Assembly: GCA_001804025.1 (NCBI GenBank)
Contig: MHFC01000128.1
Coordinates: forward strand, 1,882 to 11,605
Direction of reading: 5' to 3'
DNA length: 9,724 bases
Origin: Omnitrophica bacterium GWA2_52_8
GTDB taxonomy: Bacteria > Omnitrophota > Omnitrophia > Omnitrophales > Aquincolibacteriaceae
The notes under the pieces are model-generated. The model saw only the letters and a list, made by a program, of their open reading frames with translations. It was not told where the DNA came from and did no database searches. The translations under genes were made by a program, and so were the position numbers. Below are positions 1-7,908 of the stretch, one piece after another. Positions within the stretch are counted from its first letter, which is position 1. Every line of letters starts with the position of its first letter.

Positions 1-990
1 GAACTTGACGAATTGCGCGATTTACCGGCCCTCACCAGTGACAAGCATTCGATCGTGCTGGCCGCCAACATTGAGTTTCCCGATGAAATCACTTCCGTCA
101 TTTCTCATGGCGCGGAAGGGATTGGACTTTACCGGACCGAATATTTTTACATGAACCGGACCGATCTTCCGGGCGAGGAAGAGCAGTATAAGGCCTATAA
201 ACAGGTCGCGGAAAAAATGACGCCCCATTCGGTTATTATCCGGACGCTTGATCTCGGAGGAGACAAATTTGCCTCCTCGCTTGATGTGCCGCATGAAATG
301 AATCCGTTTCTCGGCTGGCGGGCCATCCGCTTTTGTTTGACGCGGGTGGATGTGTTTAAAACACAAATGCGGGCTATTCTCAGGGCCAGCGCGCACGGCA
401 ATCTGAAAGTGATGTATCCGATGATTTCCAACCTGACCGAGCTTCAGAAGGCCAATGAAATTCTTGAGGAATGCCGTAATGAGCTGAAACGGGAAGGCTG
501 TGCATATGATTCGCGTATGGAAGTCGGCGCCATGATCGAAATTCCGTCGGCGGCCATTATCAGCCATATCCTGGCCAAAGAAGTCGACTTTTTTTCCATC
601 GGGACGAACGATTTGATTCAATACGCTCTGGCTGTAGACCGCGTGAACGAAAAGATTGCCTATTTGTATGAGCCGACGCATCCGGCAATCCTGGACCTGA
701 TACACAGGGTCGTGCAAAGCGGGCACAAGGCCAAAAAATGGGTCGGCAGCTGCGGCGAAATGTCGGGGGACCCGGCCATCGCAGTGCTGCTGGTCGGGCT
801 TGATATCGATGAAATCAGCACCAGTCCGATTGTGCTGCCCAAAGTTAAAAAAGCCGTGAGGTCCGTCAGCTACAAGGACGCCAAACGGATTGCCAAAAAA
901 GCCCTGGAGTTTGATACGGGCAAACAGGTCCGCAGCTACATCAATCAGGAATTAAAAATTATTGCCCGCAATCTTGTAAGCGATGAGTAG
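1..990 (+). CDS. ptsI: PTS enzyme I, C-terminal part (5' end outside window)
   Basis: Phosphoenolpyruvate-protein phosphotransferase takes phosphate from PEP and passes it to HPr, starting the sugar phosphotransferase cascade in the cytoplasm. The reading frame is open from base 1, so this is the last 329 or so residues. The phosphohistidine and HPr-binding domains lie upstream of the window. What remains is the PEP-binding TIM-barrel domain with its expected landmarks: GIGLYRTEYF near the N-terminal end, IIRTLDLGGDK, NPFLGWRAIRF, MYPMISN, GAMIEIPSAA (metal-binding Glu), IGTNDLIQYALAVDR (Asn-Asp metal and PEP site), and SCGEMSGDP with the catalytic Cys encoded at 751-753. All catalytic residues known from E. 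coli enzyme I appear present, so the enzyme should be active. Whether the missing part is fused to HPr cannot be seen. No other PTS gene is in the window. The next gene follows after 105 bases. Family assignment is very secure. Confidence 0.97.
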   Translation, partial: ELDELRDLPALTSDKHSIVLAANIEFPDEITSVISHGAEGIGLYRTEYFYMNRTDLPGEEEQYKAYKQVAEKMTPHSVIIRTLDLGGDKFASSLDVPHEMNPFLGWRAIRFCLTRVDVFKTQMRAILRASAHGNLKVMYPMISNLTELQKANEILEECRNELKREGCAYDSRMEVGAMIEIPSAAIISHILAKEVDFFSIGTNDLIQYALAVDRVNEKIAYLYEPTHPAILDLIHRVVQSGHKAKKWVGSCGEMSGDPAIAVLLVGLDIDEISTSPIVLPKVKKAVRSVSYKDAKRIAKKALEFDTGKQVRSYINQELKIIARNLVSDE

Positions 991-1095
991 GTCCTGTCCG
1001 GAATGGAGGGACGGTTAATTGCTTAAATAACACAATGCCGAGCACCCGGGAAAAAGACCGCACGCGGTGCTGGGCAGAAAGTCTTTCGTCCTTCA

Positions 1096-2079
1096 ATGAA
1101 CCCAATGCTTAAATTTTTGCTTCAGCTTCACCGGCAGGTTGAGGAAGCCCTCCGCATCGGAAAGGATTTTGCCGCCGCGCGGAAGAAACCGGCCTTCGAT
1201 AAAATTCTTTTCTGCGGTATGGGAGGCTCCGCGATTAGCGGCGATATTATCCGGTGCCTGGCCCTTTCTAGCGGCCGTTATCCTTTTACCGTTATGCGGT
1301 CTGCGGAGATTCCAAAATGGGTCGACCGCAAGACACTTGTGATTATTTCCAGCTATTCCGGAAATACGCGCGAGGCGCTGACATTTTTCTCCAAGGCCCG
1401 TCCGCGGTGTCCGCATTTTTTGATTGTAACCTCGGGCGGTCATTTGGCGGTTCAGGCAAAACGCATGCGGTTGCCTACGATGACCGTGCCCGCGGGTTTT
1501 CCGCCGCGCTGCGCGGTCGGTTATTTGACCTTCTCGCTTTTGCCCGTGCTCAAAAAATGGGGGATTTTGTTTTATTCCGATGCGGATATCCGCGAAACGC
1601 AGAATTTGATGAAAAAATATCCGCGCAAGCAGGCGGATGTCATTGCCGGAAAACTTGCCGGCCGGGCCGTTCATTTTTACGGACTTTCCGGATCGATGGA
1701 GCCTGTTTTGCTGCGGTGGCGGGCCCAGCTGGCGGAAAATTCAAAAATGCTGGCTTCCCATCATGTGATTCCCGAAACCTTTCACAATGAAATTGAAGGC
1801 TGGCACGGACCGGCTTCTCTGATCCATAAGTCCACGGCGGTTTTTTTTGCCGACCGCGATGAGCCGGCCTGGATTTTGCGGAAGCGGAAAGTAGCCGGAC
1901 GATTGATAAGCAAACGCGGAGGCCGGGTCATGGAAATAAAGTCCTGCGGCAGAAGCCCTCTTGCGCGGATCTTTTCGCTGATTGTGCTCGCAGACTGGGT
2001 CAGCTTCGAGCTGGCCCAGCGCTGCCGGGTGAATCCGCTCGCGATTCCGAATATTGATACGATAAAGAAAATCGACTGA
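1096..2079 (+). CDS. Bifunctional phosphoglucose/phosphomannose isomerase (SIS family)
   Basis: This 327-residue protein matches the archaeal-type PGI/PMI family, which interconverts glucose-6-P and mannose-6-P with fructose-6-P and is unrelated in sequence to the long classical Pgi. Visible landmarks are GMGGSAISGD (residues 41-50, phosphate-binding turn of the SIS fold), SYSGNT (86-91) followed by a conserved Glu at 93, TSGGHL (112-117), PPRCAVGY (136-143, the Arg expected in the active site), AENSK (213-217) and HNEIEGW (230-236, catalytic His). The C-terminus ends in DTIKK, where the family's active-site Thr and Lys lie. Length fits the family. The frame is closed by TAA at 1024-1026 and ATG 1096 is its first start; no good Shine-Dalgarno precedes it. 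It lies 22 bases from the nucleotidyltransferase, which supports a role feeding sugar phosphates into activated-sugar synthesis. Mannose activity is inferred from the family. Confidence 0.9.
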   Translation: MNPMLKFLLQLHRQVEEALRIGKDFAAARKKPAFDKILFCGMGGSAISGDIIRCLALSSGRYPFTVMRSAEIPKWVDRKTLVIISSYSGNTREALTFFSKARPRCPHFLIVTSGGHLAVQAKRMRLPTMTVPAGFPPRCAVGYLTFSLLPVLKKWGILFYSDADIRETQNLMKKYPRKQADVIAGKLAGRAVHFYGLSGSMEPVLLRWRAQLAENSKMLASHHVIPETFHNEIEGWHGPASLIHKSTAVFFADRDEPAWILRKRKVAGRLISKRGGRVMEIKSCGRSPLARIFSLIVLADWVSFELAQRCRVNPLAIPNIDTIKKID

Positions 2080-2101
2080 ACCTGCGGAAGGTATTGGTCC
2101 T

Positions 2102-2878
2102 ATGAGAGTTATTCTTTTGTGTGCCGGTTATGCCACGCGGTTGTACCCGCTGACGGAAAACCACCCGAAACCGCTGTTGGCGGTCGGAAACAAACCGATT
2201 TTGGAATGGATTCTGGACCGGATCACAAAGATTTCGGGCGTGAAAGGGGTTTACGTCGTCACGAACCATAAATTTTCGGGGCATTTCGAAAAATGGACGA
2301 AGGCGTTGAAATATCCCTGGGCCGTGGAAATTATTGATGACGGGACCGTGTCCAACGACGACCGTTTGGGGGCGATCGGCGACCTGAATTTTGTCCTGCA
2401 AAAAAAGAAAATCAGCGCCGAAGACCTTCTTATTGTTGCCGGCGACAATTTTTTCGATTTTGACCTCGAAGAATTTATCCGCATCGCACGATCCCACCGG
2501 CCTCACGGGGCGATTGCGGTTTATGACGTCAAGGACAAAATCCTAGCCTCCCAATATGGCCTTGTGCGTACGGCAGCGAATGGAAAGATCCTCGAGTTTC
2601 TGGAAAAACCAAAAAACCCGCCGACGACGCTGGCTTCCTGCGGCCTTTACTGGCTGCCCGCCGAAATCCGCGTTTTTCTTGACAGATATCTTGCCTCGGG
2701 CAATAATCCTGACCAACCCGGCCATTATATGTGCTGGCTTTCCGAGCAGGACTCTCTCTTTGCAATCCCCCTGAAGGGGCGCTGGCTGGATATCGGCGAC
2801 CGGGATTCTTACGACAAAGCCAACAAGCTTTTCCGGGAATTTCAGCCGCAGCACACATTGGAAAAGGAAAAAAAATGA
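2102..2878 (+). CDS. Sugar-phosphate nucleotidyltransferase (NTP_transferase family)
   Basis: This 258-residue protein has the Rossmann-like fold of enzymes that join a hexose-1-phosphate to an NTP, giving an NDP-sugar and pyrophosphate. The N-terminal nucleotide-binding motif reads [11 protein letters not shown] (residues 8-18), followed by [14 protein letters not shown] with the conserved Lys at 23. GDN (114-116) supplies the metal-binding Asp. FLEKP (166-170), ASCGLYWLP and WLDIGD (228-233) match the sugar-binding half. The usual GxGTR is GYATR here, a variant I believe occurs in other members. Substrate cannot be read from sequence: glucose-1-P thymidylyltransferase-like or mannose-1-P guanylyltransferase-like are both possible, and the adjacent PGI/PMI makes a mannose or glucose route reasonable. 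There is no left-handed beta-helix acyltransferase extension. The start is set by GGAAGG at 2086-2091, ten bases upstream of the ATG. Its stop codon overlaps the ATG of metK. Confidence 0.88.
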   Translation: MRVILLCAGYATRLYPLTENHPKPLLAVGNKPILEWILDRITKISGVKGVYVVTNHKFSGHFEKWTKALKYPWAVEIIDDGTVSNDDRLGAIGDLNFVLQKKKISAEDLLIVAGDNFFDFDLEEFIRIARSHRPHGAIAVYDVKDKILASQYGLVRTAANGKILEFLEKPKNPPTTLASCGLYWLPAEIRVFLDRYLASGNNPDQPGHYMCWLSEQDSLFAIPLKGRWLDIGDRDSYDKANKLFREFQPQHTLEKEKK

Positions 2879-4044
2879 ACCAAGAACTCCATCTTTTTAC
2901 GTCAGAATCCGTAAGTGAAGGCCATCCCGATAAAATGTGCGACCAATTATCGGACGCGATCCTGGATGCCCTAATTAAGGAAGACCCGCATTCCCGCGTT
3001 GCCTGTGAATGTCTGGTGACGACCGGGACTGTTGTTGTGGCGGGAGAAATTACGAGCAAAGCCTATGTCGACATTCCGCAAATCGTACGCGGTGTTGTCC
3101 GGAAAATCGGTTATACAAACGCTGAATTTGGTTTTGATTATAAAACCTGCGGCGTCCTGACCGCGATCCAGCAGCAATCGCCTGATATTGCGATGGGGGT
3201 GGACACCGGAGGTGCTGGCGACCAAGGACTGATGTTCGGCTATGCGACGGACGAGACGCCGGAATTTATGCCGCTGCCGATCATGCTGGCGCATAAATTG
3301 GTCCGTTATCTTGCGGAAGTGCGCAAAGAGGGCAGGCTTTCCTACCTGCGTCCGGATGCAAAGAGTCAGGTCACGGTCGAATATGCGGACGGGAAGCCTG
3401 TCCGCGTGGATGCGGTCGTCATCAGTTCGCAGCACGACAATGATGTGACCCTGGAGACCATCACGCGGGACTTGACCAAGCTGGTGATCAAGAAAATTAT
3501 TCCCGCAAAAATGATGGATGAAAACACAAAAATTTACGTGAATCCGACCGGCCGTTTTGAAATCGGCGGGCCTCACGGAGATACGGGGCTGACCGGCCGT
3601 AAAATTATCGTGGATACCTACGGCGGTATGGGCCGTCACGGCGGCGGGGCCTTCAGCGGTAAGGACCCTTCCAAGGTTGACCGTTCCGCGTCCTATTTTG
3701 CGCGCTACGTGGCCAAAAATATTGTGGCCGCCGGCCTTGCAAAGCGGTGTGAAATTCAGGTGTCGTATGCAATCGGCGTTGCCGAACCGGTTTCCATTCT
3801 GGTCGACACTTTCGGCACGGGCGCTTATTCCGATGAGGAAATTACGCGTCTTGTGCGGGACACCTTTGATTTTAAACCCCGCGCCATCATCAAAAAACTG
3901 GATCTTTTACGGCCGGTTTATCAGGAAACCGCGGCCTACGGTCATTTCGGCCGTTCTGAGGAAGGGTTTACCTGGGAAAAGCTGGATATGGCGGATGTGT
4001 TGAAGAGAAAAACATCGGGCCTCAGAAAAACCGCAGGAGCTTGA
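2875..4044 (+). CDS. metK: S-adenosylmethionine synthetase
   Basis: Methionine adenosyltransferase makes SAM from methionine and ATP, with tripolyphosphate hydrolysis, in the cytoplasm. The 389-residue length is typical. Landmarks in order are GHPDK (16-20, ATP and metal site), [11 protein letters not shown] (100-110), [12 protein letters not shown] (113-124, active-site loop), [21 protein letters not shown] (231-251) and [11 protein letters not shown] (262-272), with [14 protein letters not shown] (358-371) near the C-terminus. All three MetK subdomains are covered without gaps. The frame extends upstream to 2731 inside the nucleotidyltransferase gene, but ATG 2875 is preferred: the family N-terminus begins here, and AAAAGG at 2862-2867 lies seven bases upstream. 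The ATGA overlap with the preceding stop implies translational coupling. No SAM riboswitch is possible directly upstream because the preceding gene fills that space. ahcY follows after 35 bases, so synthesis and recycling of the methyl donor are probably co-expressed. Confidence 0.97.
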   Translation: MNQELHLFTSESVSEGHPDKMCDQLSDAILDALIKEDPHSRVACECLVTTGTVVVAGEITSKAYVDIPQIVRGVVRKIGYTNAEFGFDYKTCGVLTAIQQQSPDIAMGVDTGGAGDQGLMFGYATDETPEFMPLPIMLAHKLVRYLAEVRKEGRLSYLRPDAKSQVTVEYADGKPVRVDAVVISSQHDNDVTLETITRDLTKLVIKKIIPAKMMDENTKIYVNPTGRFEIGGPHGDTGLTGRKIIVDTYGGMGRHGGGAFSGKDPSKVDRSASYFARYVAKNIVAAGLAKRCEIQVSYAIGVAEPVSILVDTFGTGAYSDEEITRLVRDTFDFKPRAIIKKLDLLRPVYQETAAYGHFGRSEEGFTWEKLDMADVLKRKTSGLRKTAGA

Positions 4045-4065
4045 TTACGACGATGAAATCTACCC

Positions 4066-4071
4066 AAGGAG
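4066..4071 (+). promoter_or_regulatory. Ribosome binding site that sets the ahcY start
   Basis: AAGGAG lies eight bases before ATG 4080. The same frame also offers TTG 4041, which overlaps the metK stop, and ATG 4053. Upstream of these the only Shine-Dalgarno-like sequence is AGGAG at 4035-4039, one base from 4041 and thirteen from 4053, which are poor spacings. The 4080 start is therefore favoured. Confidence 0.75.
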
Positions 4072-4079
4072 CCGCAACT

Positions 4080-5387
<1,308 letters not shown>

Positions 5388-5396
5388 GGCCGGCGT

Positions 5397-5438
5397 GCCG
5401 CCGTGTCATGCGGCGTCTTAACCGGTCACGAAGACCGG
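5397..5438 (+). other. Tandem hairpins downstream of ahcY
   Basis: Two inverted repeats follow the ahcY stop. The first pairs GCCGC (5397-5401) with GCGGC (5410-5414); a one-step-shifted pairing, CGCCG with CGGCG, is equally good. The second pairs CCGGTC (5422-5427) with GACCGG (5433-5438) across a five-base loop. No T-run follows directly; the nearest is six Ts at 5462-5467. They may mark the 3' end of the block, protect or process the RNA, or attenuate transcription into ppiC, but they are not a textbook intrinsic terminator. Confidence 0.4.
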
Positions 5439-5485
5439 AAACAATACCCTAAGACAAATAATTTTTTAAAATAAAGGGACTCGTT

Positions 5486-5764
5486 ATGGCCAAAGCCAAG
5501 GCAAGCCACATACTTGTAAAGGACGAAAAAAAATGCCGGGATCTCAAAGCTGAAATTGATAAAGGCGCAAGCTTTGGGGCCCTTGCGAAAAAGCATTCTC
5601 TTTGTCCGTCCGGAAAACAGGGCGGGGACCTCGGGACTTTTTTTCGCGGCCAAATGGTGCCCGAGTTCGATCAGGTGGTTTTTTTTGAGGCGGTCGGCAA
5701 GGTCCATGGGCCCGTTAAAACCCAGTTTGGATATCATCTGATCCACATCGAAAGCCGGGAATAA
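5486..5764 (+). CDS. ppiC: Small parvulin-type peptidyl-prolyl isomerase (PpiC/Par10 type)
   Basis: This 92-residue protein is a single-domain parvulin that catalyses cis-trans isomerisation of prolyl bonds and assists folding. It has the same size and layout as E. coli PpiC (Par10): SHILVK at residues 7-12 with the active-site His8, KKHSLCPSG (35-43) with Cys40, GGDLG (46-50), [13 protein letters not shown] (54-66) with Met57 and Phe61, and TQFGYHLI (79-86) with His84. There is no signal peptide or other domain, so it should be cytoplasmic, unlike the SurA/PrsA class. AAAGGGA at 5473-5479 gives a good ribosome binding site before ATG 5486. It stands between hairpins upstream and a sparse region downstream, so it may be a separate unit or a read-through extension of the metK-ahcY block. 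Confidence 0.94.
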   Translation: MAKAKASHILVKDEKKCRDLKAEIDKGASFGALAKKHSLCPSGKQGGDLGTFFRGQMVPEFDQVVFFEAVGKVHGPVKTQFGYHLIHIESRE

Positions 5765-5841
5765 AACAAAGCCGCATTCCCGCAGCCGGTTTTCCCCGCT
5801 CAGGGTTTCTTTAGCACCTTTCATCAAGCTTAATCACGGCA

Positions 5842-5924
5842 GCGCTCCTTTATCTCAGGATTTGTAAACCCGCAGTCTGCGTGTTAGCTTTCTGACTCAA
5901 TTCATTTTGTGAAAAACGGAGCGC
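5842..5924 (+). promoter_or_regulatory. Inverted repeat that could mask a ribosome binding site
   Basis: GCGCTCC at 5842-5848 is the exact reverse complement of GGAGCGC at 5918-5924. The second arm contains the GGAG that would serve ATG 5929. The intervening 69 bases contain a small hairpin, CGCA-GTC-TGCG. If transcribed, pairing of the arms would hide the ribosome binding site. A 7-bp match over this distance can easily arise by chance, so only the coincidence with the Shine-Dalgarno makes it notable. Confidence 0.25.
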
Positions 5925-5928
5925 AAGT

Positions 5929-6177
5929 ATGGGCTATTATGCCGCAGATAAAAAAGCCGAAGGATTTCTTCTTTTCTTCTACACACTAGACTTGACGCCG
6001 GTACCCGTACCTGATGATCAGGATGCGGAAACGGTTTCAAACATTCTTTCCGGACTTAAATCCAAATCCGATGCGAAGCAATCCAAGGCGGTCTCTTTTT
6101 CGCCGGCCTTTAAGGATTTCGGTCATTCCTGCTCTTCACGCATGCCCTCTGTTAACGGCTGGGAATTTCTTCTTTAA
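5929..6177 (+). CDS. Possible orphan protein, 82 residues, unknown function
   Basis: I do not recognise this protein. The frame starts at ATG 5929 with GGAG at 5918-5921 seven bases before it, and ends 21 bases before a likely intrinsic terminator, an arrangement consistent with a small independent gene. The N-terminus is weakly hydrophobic (GFLLFFYTLDL, residues 12-22) but too short and acidic-flanked to be a convincing membrane segment. A Pro-Val stretch (PVPVPDD, 24-30) follows, then a Ser/Lys-rich polar middle. There is a single Cys at 68 and a C-terminus ending NGWEFLL. No known motif is visible. A different frame overlaps it (6014-6298) but lacks a ribosome binding site and looks like a shadow. 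The frame could itself be chance coding in an intergenic region. Confidence 0.4.
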   Translation: MGYYAADKKAEGFLLFFYTLDLTPVPVPDDQDAETVSNILSGLKSKSDAKQSKAVSFSPAFKDFGHSCSSRMPSVNGWEFLL

Positions 6178-6198
6178 CCGACAGCTCTTCCTGATGGG

Positions 6199-6244
6199 CC
6201 GGAGTTTCAAAGGCCGAGCGCCGGCCTCCGGTGATCCTTTTTTT
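6199..6244 (+). terminator. Probable intrinsic terminator
   Basis: GGCCG (6212-6216) and CGGCC (6222-6226) form a perfect five-bp GC stem around a five-base loop. It is extended by CCGGA (6199-6203) pairing with TCCGG (6227-6231), with the eight extra bases 6204-6211 bulged on the left. A run of seven Ts follows at 6238-6244. The six-base gap between stem and T-run is longer than ideal, but the GC-rich stem and T-run on the + strand fit a terminator for the 82-residue frame or for ppiC read-through. Confidence 0.55.
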
Positions 6245-6306
6245 CGTTGTTTTCGCCTCAACAAACTAGGGATTGTGCGGCGGAGTCTTTTATATTAGGC
6301 TATGTG

Positions 6307-6323
6307 CATCTTAAATTAAGATG
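6307..6323. promoter_or_regulatory. Perfect 17-base dyad, operator-like
   Basis: CATCTTAA and TTAAGATG flank a single central A, giving eight-base arms with no mismatch. The centre is AT-rich. As RNA it could fold only into a weak six-bp stem, so it looks more like a binding site for a dimeric regulator than a terminator. TATATT at 6291-6296 could be a -10 element, although no good -35 sits at the right distance. That would place the dyad just after the transcription start, and it ends 11 bases before the AAGGAG of the next gene. Confidence 0.5.
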
Positions 6324-6349
6324 GCCTCTAAAAAAAGGAGCGGTTCAGG

Positions 6350-6580
6350 ATGAGGGGAGACTATGCAATGAAGAAAGCCAATGGGGAAGACGATTTTTTT
6401 ATTGATGAGGTGGTGACCCTCAAGGGGTTTTTGTTTAAGGTTGTCTTGATTGATGCTTTTACGGGCAAGCTCGGGCTCAAGCAGATTTCACCGAAAGAAG
6501 CGGAAATTTTGAAGGAGACGCAAAAGCAGGAGCGCACGCCTCAAGAAACCGCTGCCGCAGTCCGTCAATTAGAACAATAA
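6350..6580 (+). CDS. Small protein of unknown function upstream of desaturase, 76 residues
   Basis: I do not recognise this family. The first half (FFIDEVVTLKGFLFKVVLIDAFTGKLGLKQI, residues 16-46) alternates hydrophobic and polar residues as in a small beta-rich domain. The second half is charged and probably helical (SPKEAEILKETQKQERTPQETAAAVRQLEQ). It has no Cys, no signal peptide and no membrane segment, so a soluble cytoplasmic protein is likely. Two starts are plausible: ATG 6350 with AAGGAG at 6335-6340 (nine bases), and ATG 6368 with GGGGAG at 6354-6359 (eight bases); the second would give a 70-residue protein. Both have good ribosome binding sites, which supports a real gene. The desaturase starts 25 bases downstream, so the two are probably one transcript, controlled by whatever reads the dyad at 6307-6323. 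Confidence 0.72.
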   Translation: MRGDYAMKKANGEDDFFIDEVVTLKGFLFKVVLIDAFTGKLGLKQISPKEAEILKETQKQERTPQETAAAVRQLEQ

Positions 6581-6596
6581 CGATTCGATGTAAGCC

Positions 6597-6603
6597 GAGG
6601 AGG
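6597..6603 (+). promoter_or_regulatory. Strong but closely spaced ribosome binding site
   Basis: GAGGAGG ends only two bases before ATG 6606. The GAGG at its left end gives a usable five-base spacing. No other in-frame start nearby is better: the next Met is residue 11. The start at 6606 is retained. Confidence 0.55.
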
Positions 6604-6605
6604 CC

Positions 6606-7766
6606 ATGGAAACACAAGTTTATTCCGTCAAAAAAATGATCTGGACTAATATCCTATTCTTTGCAGTCACAACTGCGGTCGCATTGATCGGGGGGCCTGT
6701 TTATTACGCCAAGTGCGGCATCTCGGCGCCCGAACTTATGCTGTTTCTATTCTACATGACGGCGACAGGCCTCAGTATCACGGCCGGCTATCACCGCCTT
6801 TTTTCCCATGTTACGTACCGGGCCAATCCGGTCATCCGTTTTTTGTTTCTTTTTTTCGGGGCCGCCGCCTTTGAACAGTCCGCATTGGCATGGTCGGCGC
6901 AACACCGCGACCATCATCGTTATGTGGACACCGACCGGGACCCGTACAGCATCCAAAAAGGTTTTTTTTACGCGCATATCGGGTGGTTGATTTTCTGGAA
7001 ACACAAAATTGATTATGACAACGTCAACGACTTGCAGAAAGACGCGATGGTCATGCATCAGCACCGATACTATATTCTTTGGGCAGCCGTTTCCGGGATC
7101 GTTTTGCCGGTTGCGGCCGGAGCGTTAAGCGGGCATGCACTCGGAGCTTTTATTTTTGCAGTTTGCCTGCGGCTGACTCTGGTTTATCACTCCACTTTTT
7201 TTATTAATTCCGTCTGTCACATGTTCGGCAAGGCTACTTATGATGTTTATGCGACAGCCCGCGACCATTGGCTGGTGGCACTGCTTACATTCGGCGAGGG
7301 GTACCATAACTTTCATCACCGTTTTCCGAGCGATTACCGTAACGGGGTGCGCTGGTTTGACTGGGACCCGAGTAAGTGGCTGATACGGCTGATGGGCTTC
7401 CTTAAAATGGCTTCCGATCTGAAACGCGTATCTAATTTCAAAATCCTGGCCGCCCGTCTGGCCGGAGAAAACTGCCGTTTCAGCGACATTCTGATAAAAC
7501 ATGAGAGCAGCGAAGCCGTTGCGGCCGCCGTCAAGGCGCTCACGGCCCGGTATGCCGAAGTTAAAAGTACCTTGGTCCGCTGGGAAACCGCGGCCCTGGA
7601 ATATCACGAGCTCCTTCAGACAAAAATGGCGGAGCATTCGCAGCATTTGAAAAAGGCCGGACTTGAAAAAATTGATGCGGCCCGCAGGGAATTCCGGCAA
7701 GCCTATATGACATGGGCCGAGTTAACAAGTTTGAAGCCGTCAAGGCTGCTTCAATTGTCCGCATAA
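6606..7766 (+). CDS. Membrane fatty acid desaturase with long C-terminal extension
   Basis: This 386-residue protein is a di-iron membrane desaturase of the acyl-CoA/acyl-lipid delta-9 type, inserting a double bond into a fatty acyl chain. All three histidine boxes are present: H63-RLFS-H68, H100-RD-H103-H104 and H234-NF-H237-H238, plus the conserved NSVCH segment (201-205). Hydrophobic stretches at roughly 12-35, 42-60, 76-92, 155-175 and 178-200 fit the usual membrane topology, with the boxes on the cytoplasmic face. The catalytic region ends near residue 265. Residues 270-386 form a charged, Ala/Glu/Lys-rich, probably helical extension, absent from short family members. It carries no cytochrome b5 motif, so the electron donor must be separate. 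Regiospecificity cannot be read from sequence. It is probably co-transcribed with the 76-residue protein. The role is likely control of membrane fluidity. Confidence 0.92.
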   Translation: METQVYSVKKMIWTNILFFAVTTAVALIGGPVYYAKCGISAPELMLFLFYMTATGLSITAGYHRLFSHVTYRANPVIRFLFLFFGAAAFEQSALAWSAQHRDHHRYVDTDRDPYSIQKGFFYAHIGWLIFWKHKIDYDNVNDLQKDAMVMHQHRYYILWAAVSGIVLPVAAGALSGHALGAFIFAVCLRLTLVYHSTFFINSVCHMFGKATYDVYATARDHWLVALLTFGEGYHNFHHRFPSDYRNGVRWFDWDPSKWLIRLMGFLKMASDLKRVSNFKILAARLAGENCRFSDILIKHESSEAVAAAVKALTARYAEVKSTLVRWETAALEYHELLQTKMAEHSQHLKKAGLEKIDAARREFRQAYMTWAELTSLKPSRLLQLSA

Positions 7767-7873
7767 AAGCAATGAGGTCAAAGCACCCCCCGGTTTTGCC
7801 TGAATCCGGTTGAGTCCGGGTTTTGTGTCCGCATTTTCAGTTCTGTACGGCACCCCTGTTTTTATGATGATGC

Positions 7874-7902
7874 TTGCCAATACAATGCGATGCCCCTAAA
7901 AT
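7874..7902 (+). promoter_or_regulatory. Sigma70-like promoter, leaderless-type placement
   Basis: TTGCCA (7874-7879) and TAAAAT (7897-7902) are separated by exactly 17 bases, the optimal spacing, and match the consensus hexamers well. Initiation six to seven bases after the -10 would fall at about 7908-7909, the A of the ATG of the next gene. No Shine-Dalgarno lies before that ATG, which agrees with a leaderless transcript. Confidence 0.6.
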
Positions 7903-7908
7903 TGTCCC

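Noticed and set aside
22..726. Long minus-strand frame opposite ptsI, and similar ones opposite PGI/PMI (1093-1674), metK (2971-3639), ahcY (4644-5147) and the desaturase (7125-7700)
   Set aside because: All lie antisense to clearly recognisable genes, show no known motifs and have compositions expected of shadow frames.
2731..2874. A longer metK start inside the nucleotidyltransferase gene
   Set aside because: The extra 48 residues do not resemble MetK, while ATG 2875 has a good ribosome binding site and begins the family N-terminus.
5765..5841. Terminator after ppiC (CCC-GCTCA-GGG followed by TTTCTTT)
   Set aside because: A three-bp stem is too short to be meaningful.
6014..6298. A 94-residue frame overlapping the 82-residue orphan and the terminator
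   Set aside because: No ribosome binding site, Arg- and Pro-rich composition typical of an out-of-frame reading, and it runs through the terminator hairpin and T-run.
7767..7908. Terminator after the desaturase (CCCGG 7789-7793 with CCGGG 7816-7820, then TTTT)
   Set aside because: Only a five-bp stem with a 22-base loop and a four-T tail; the nearby CCGG copies are mostly direct repeats. Not strong enough to annotate.
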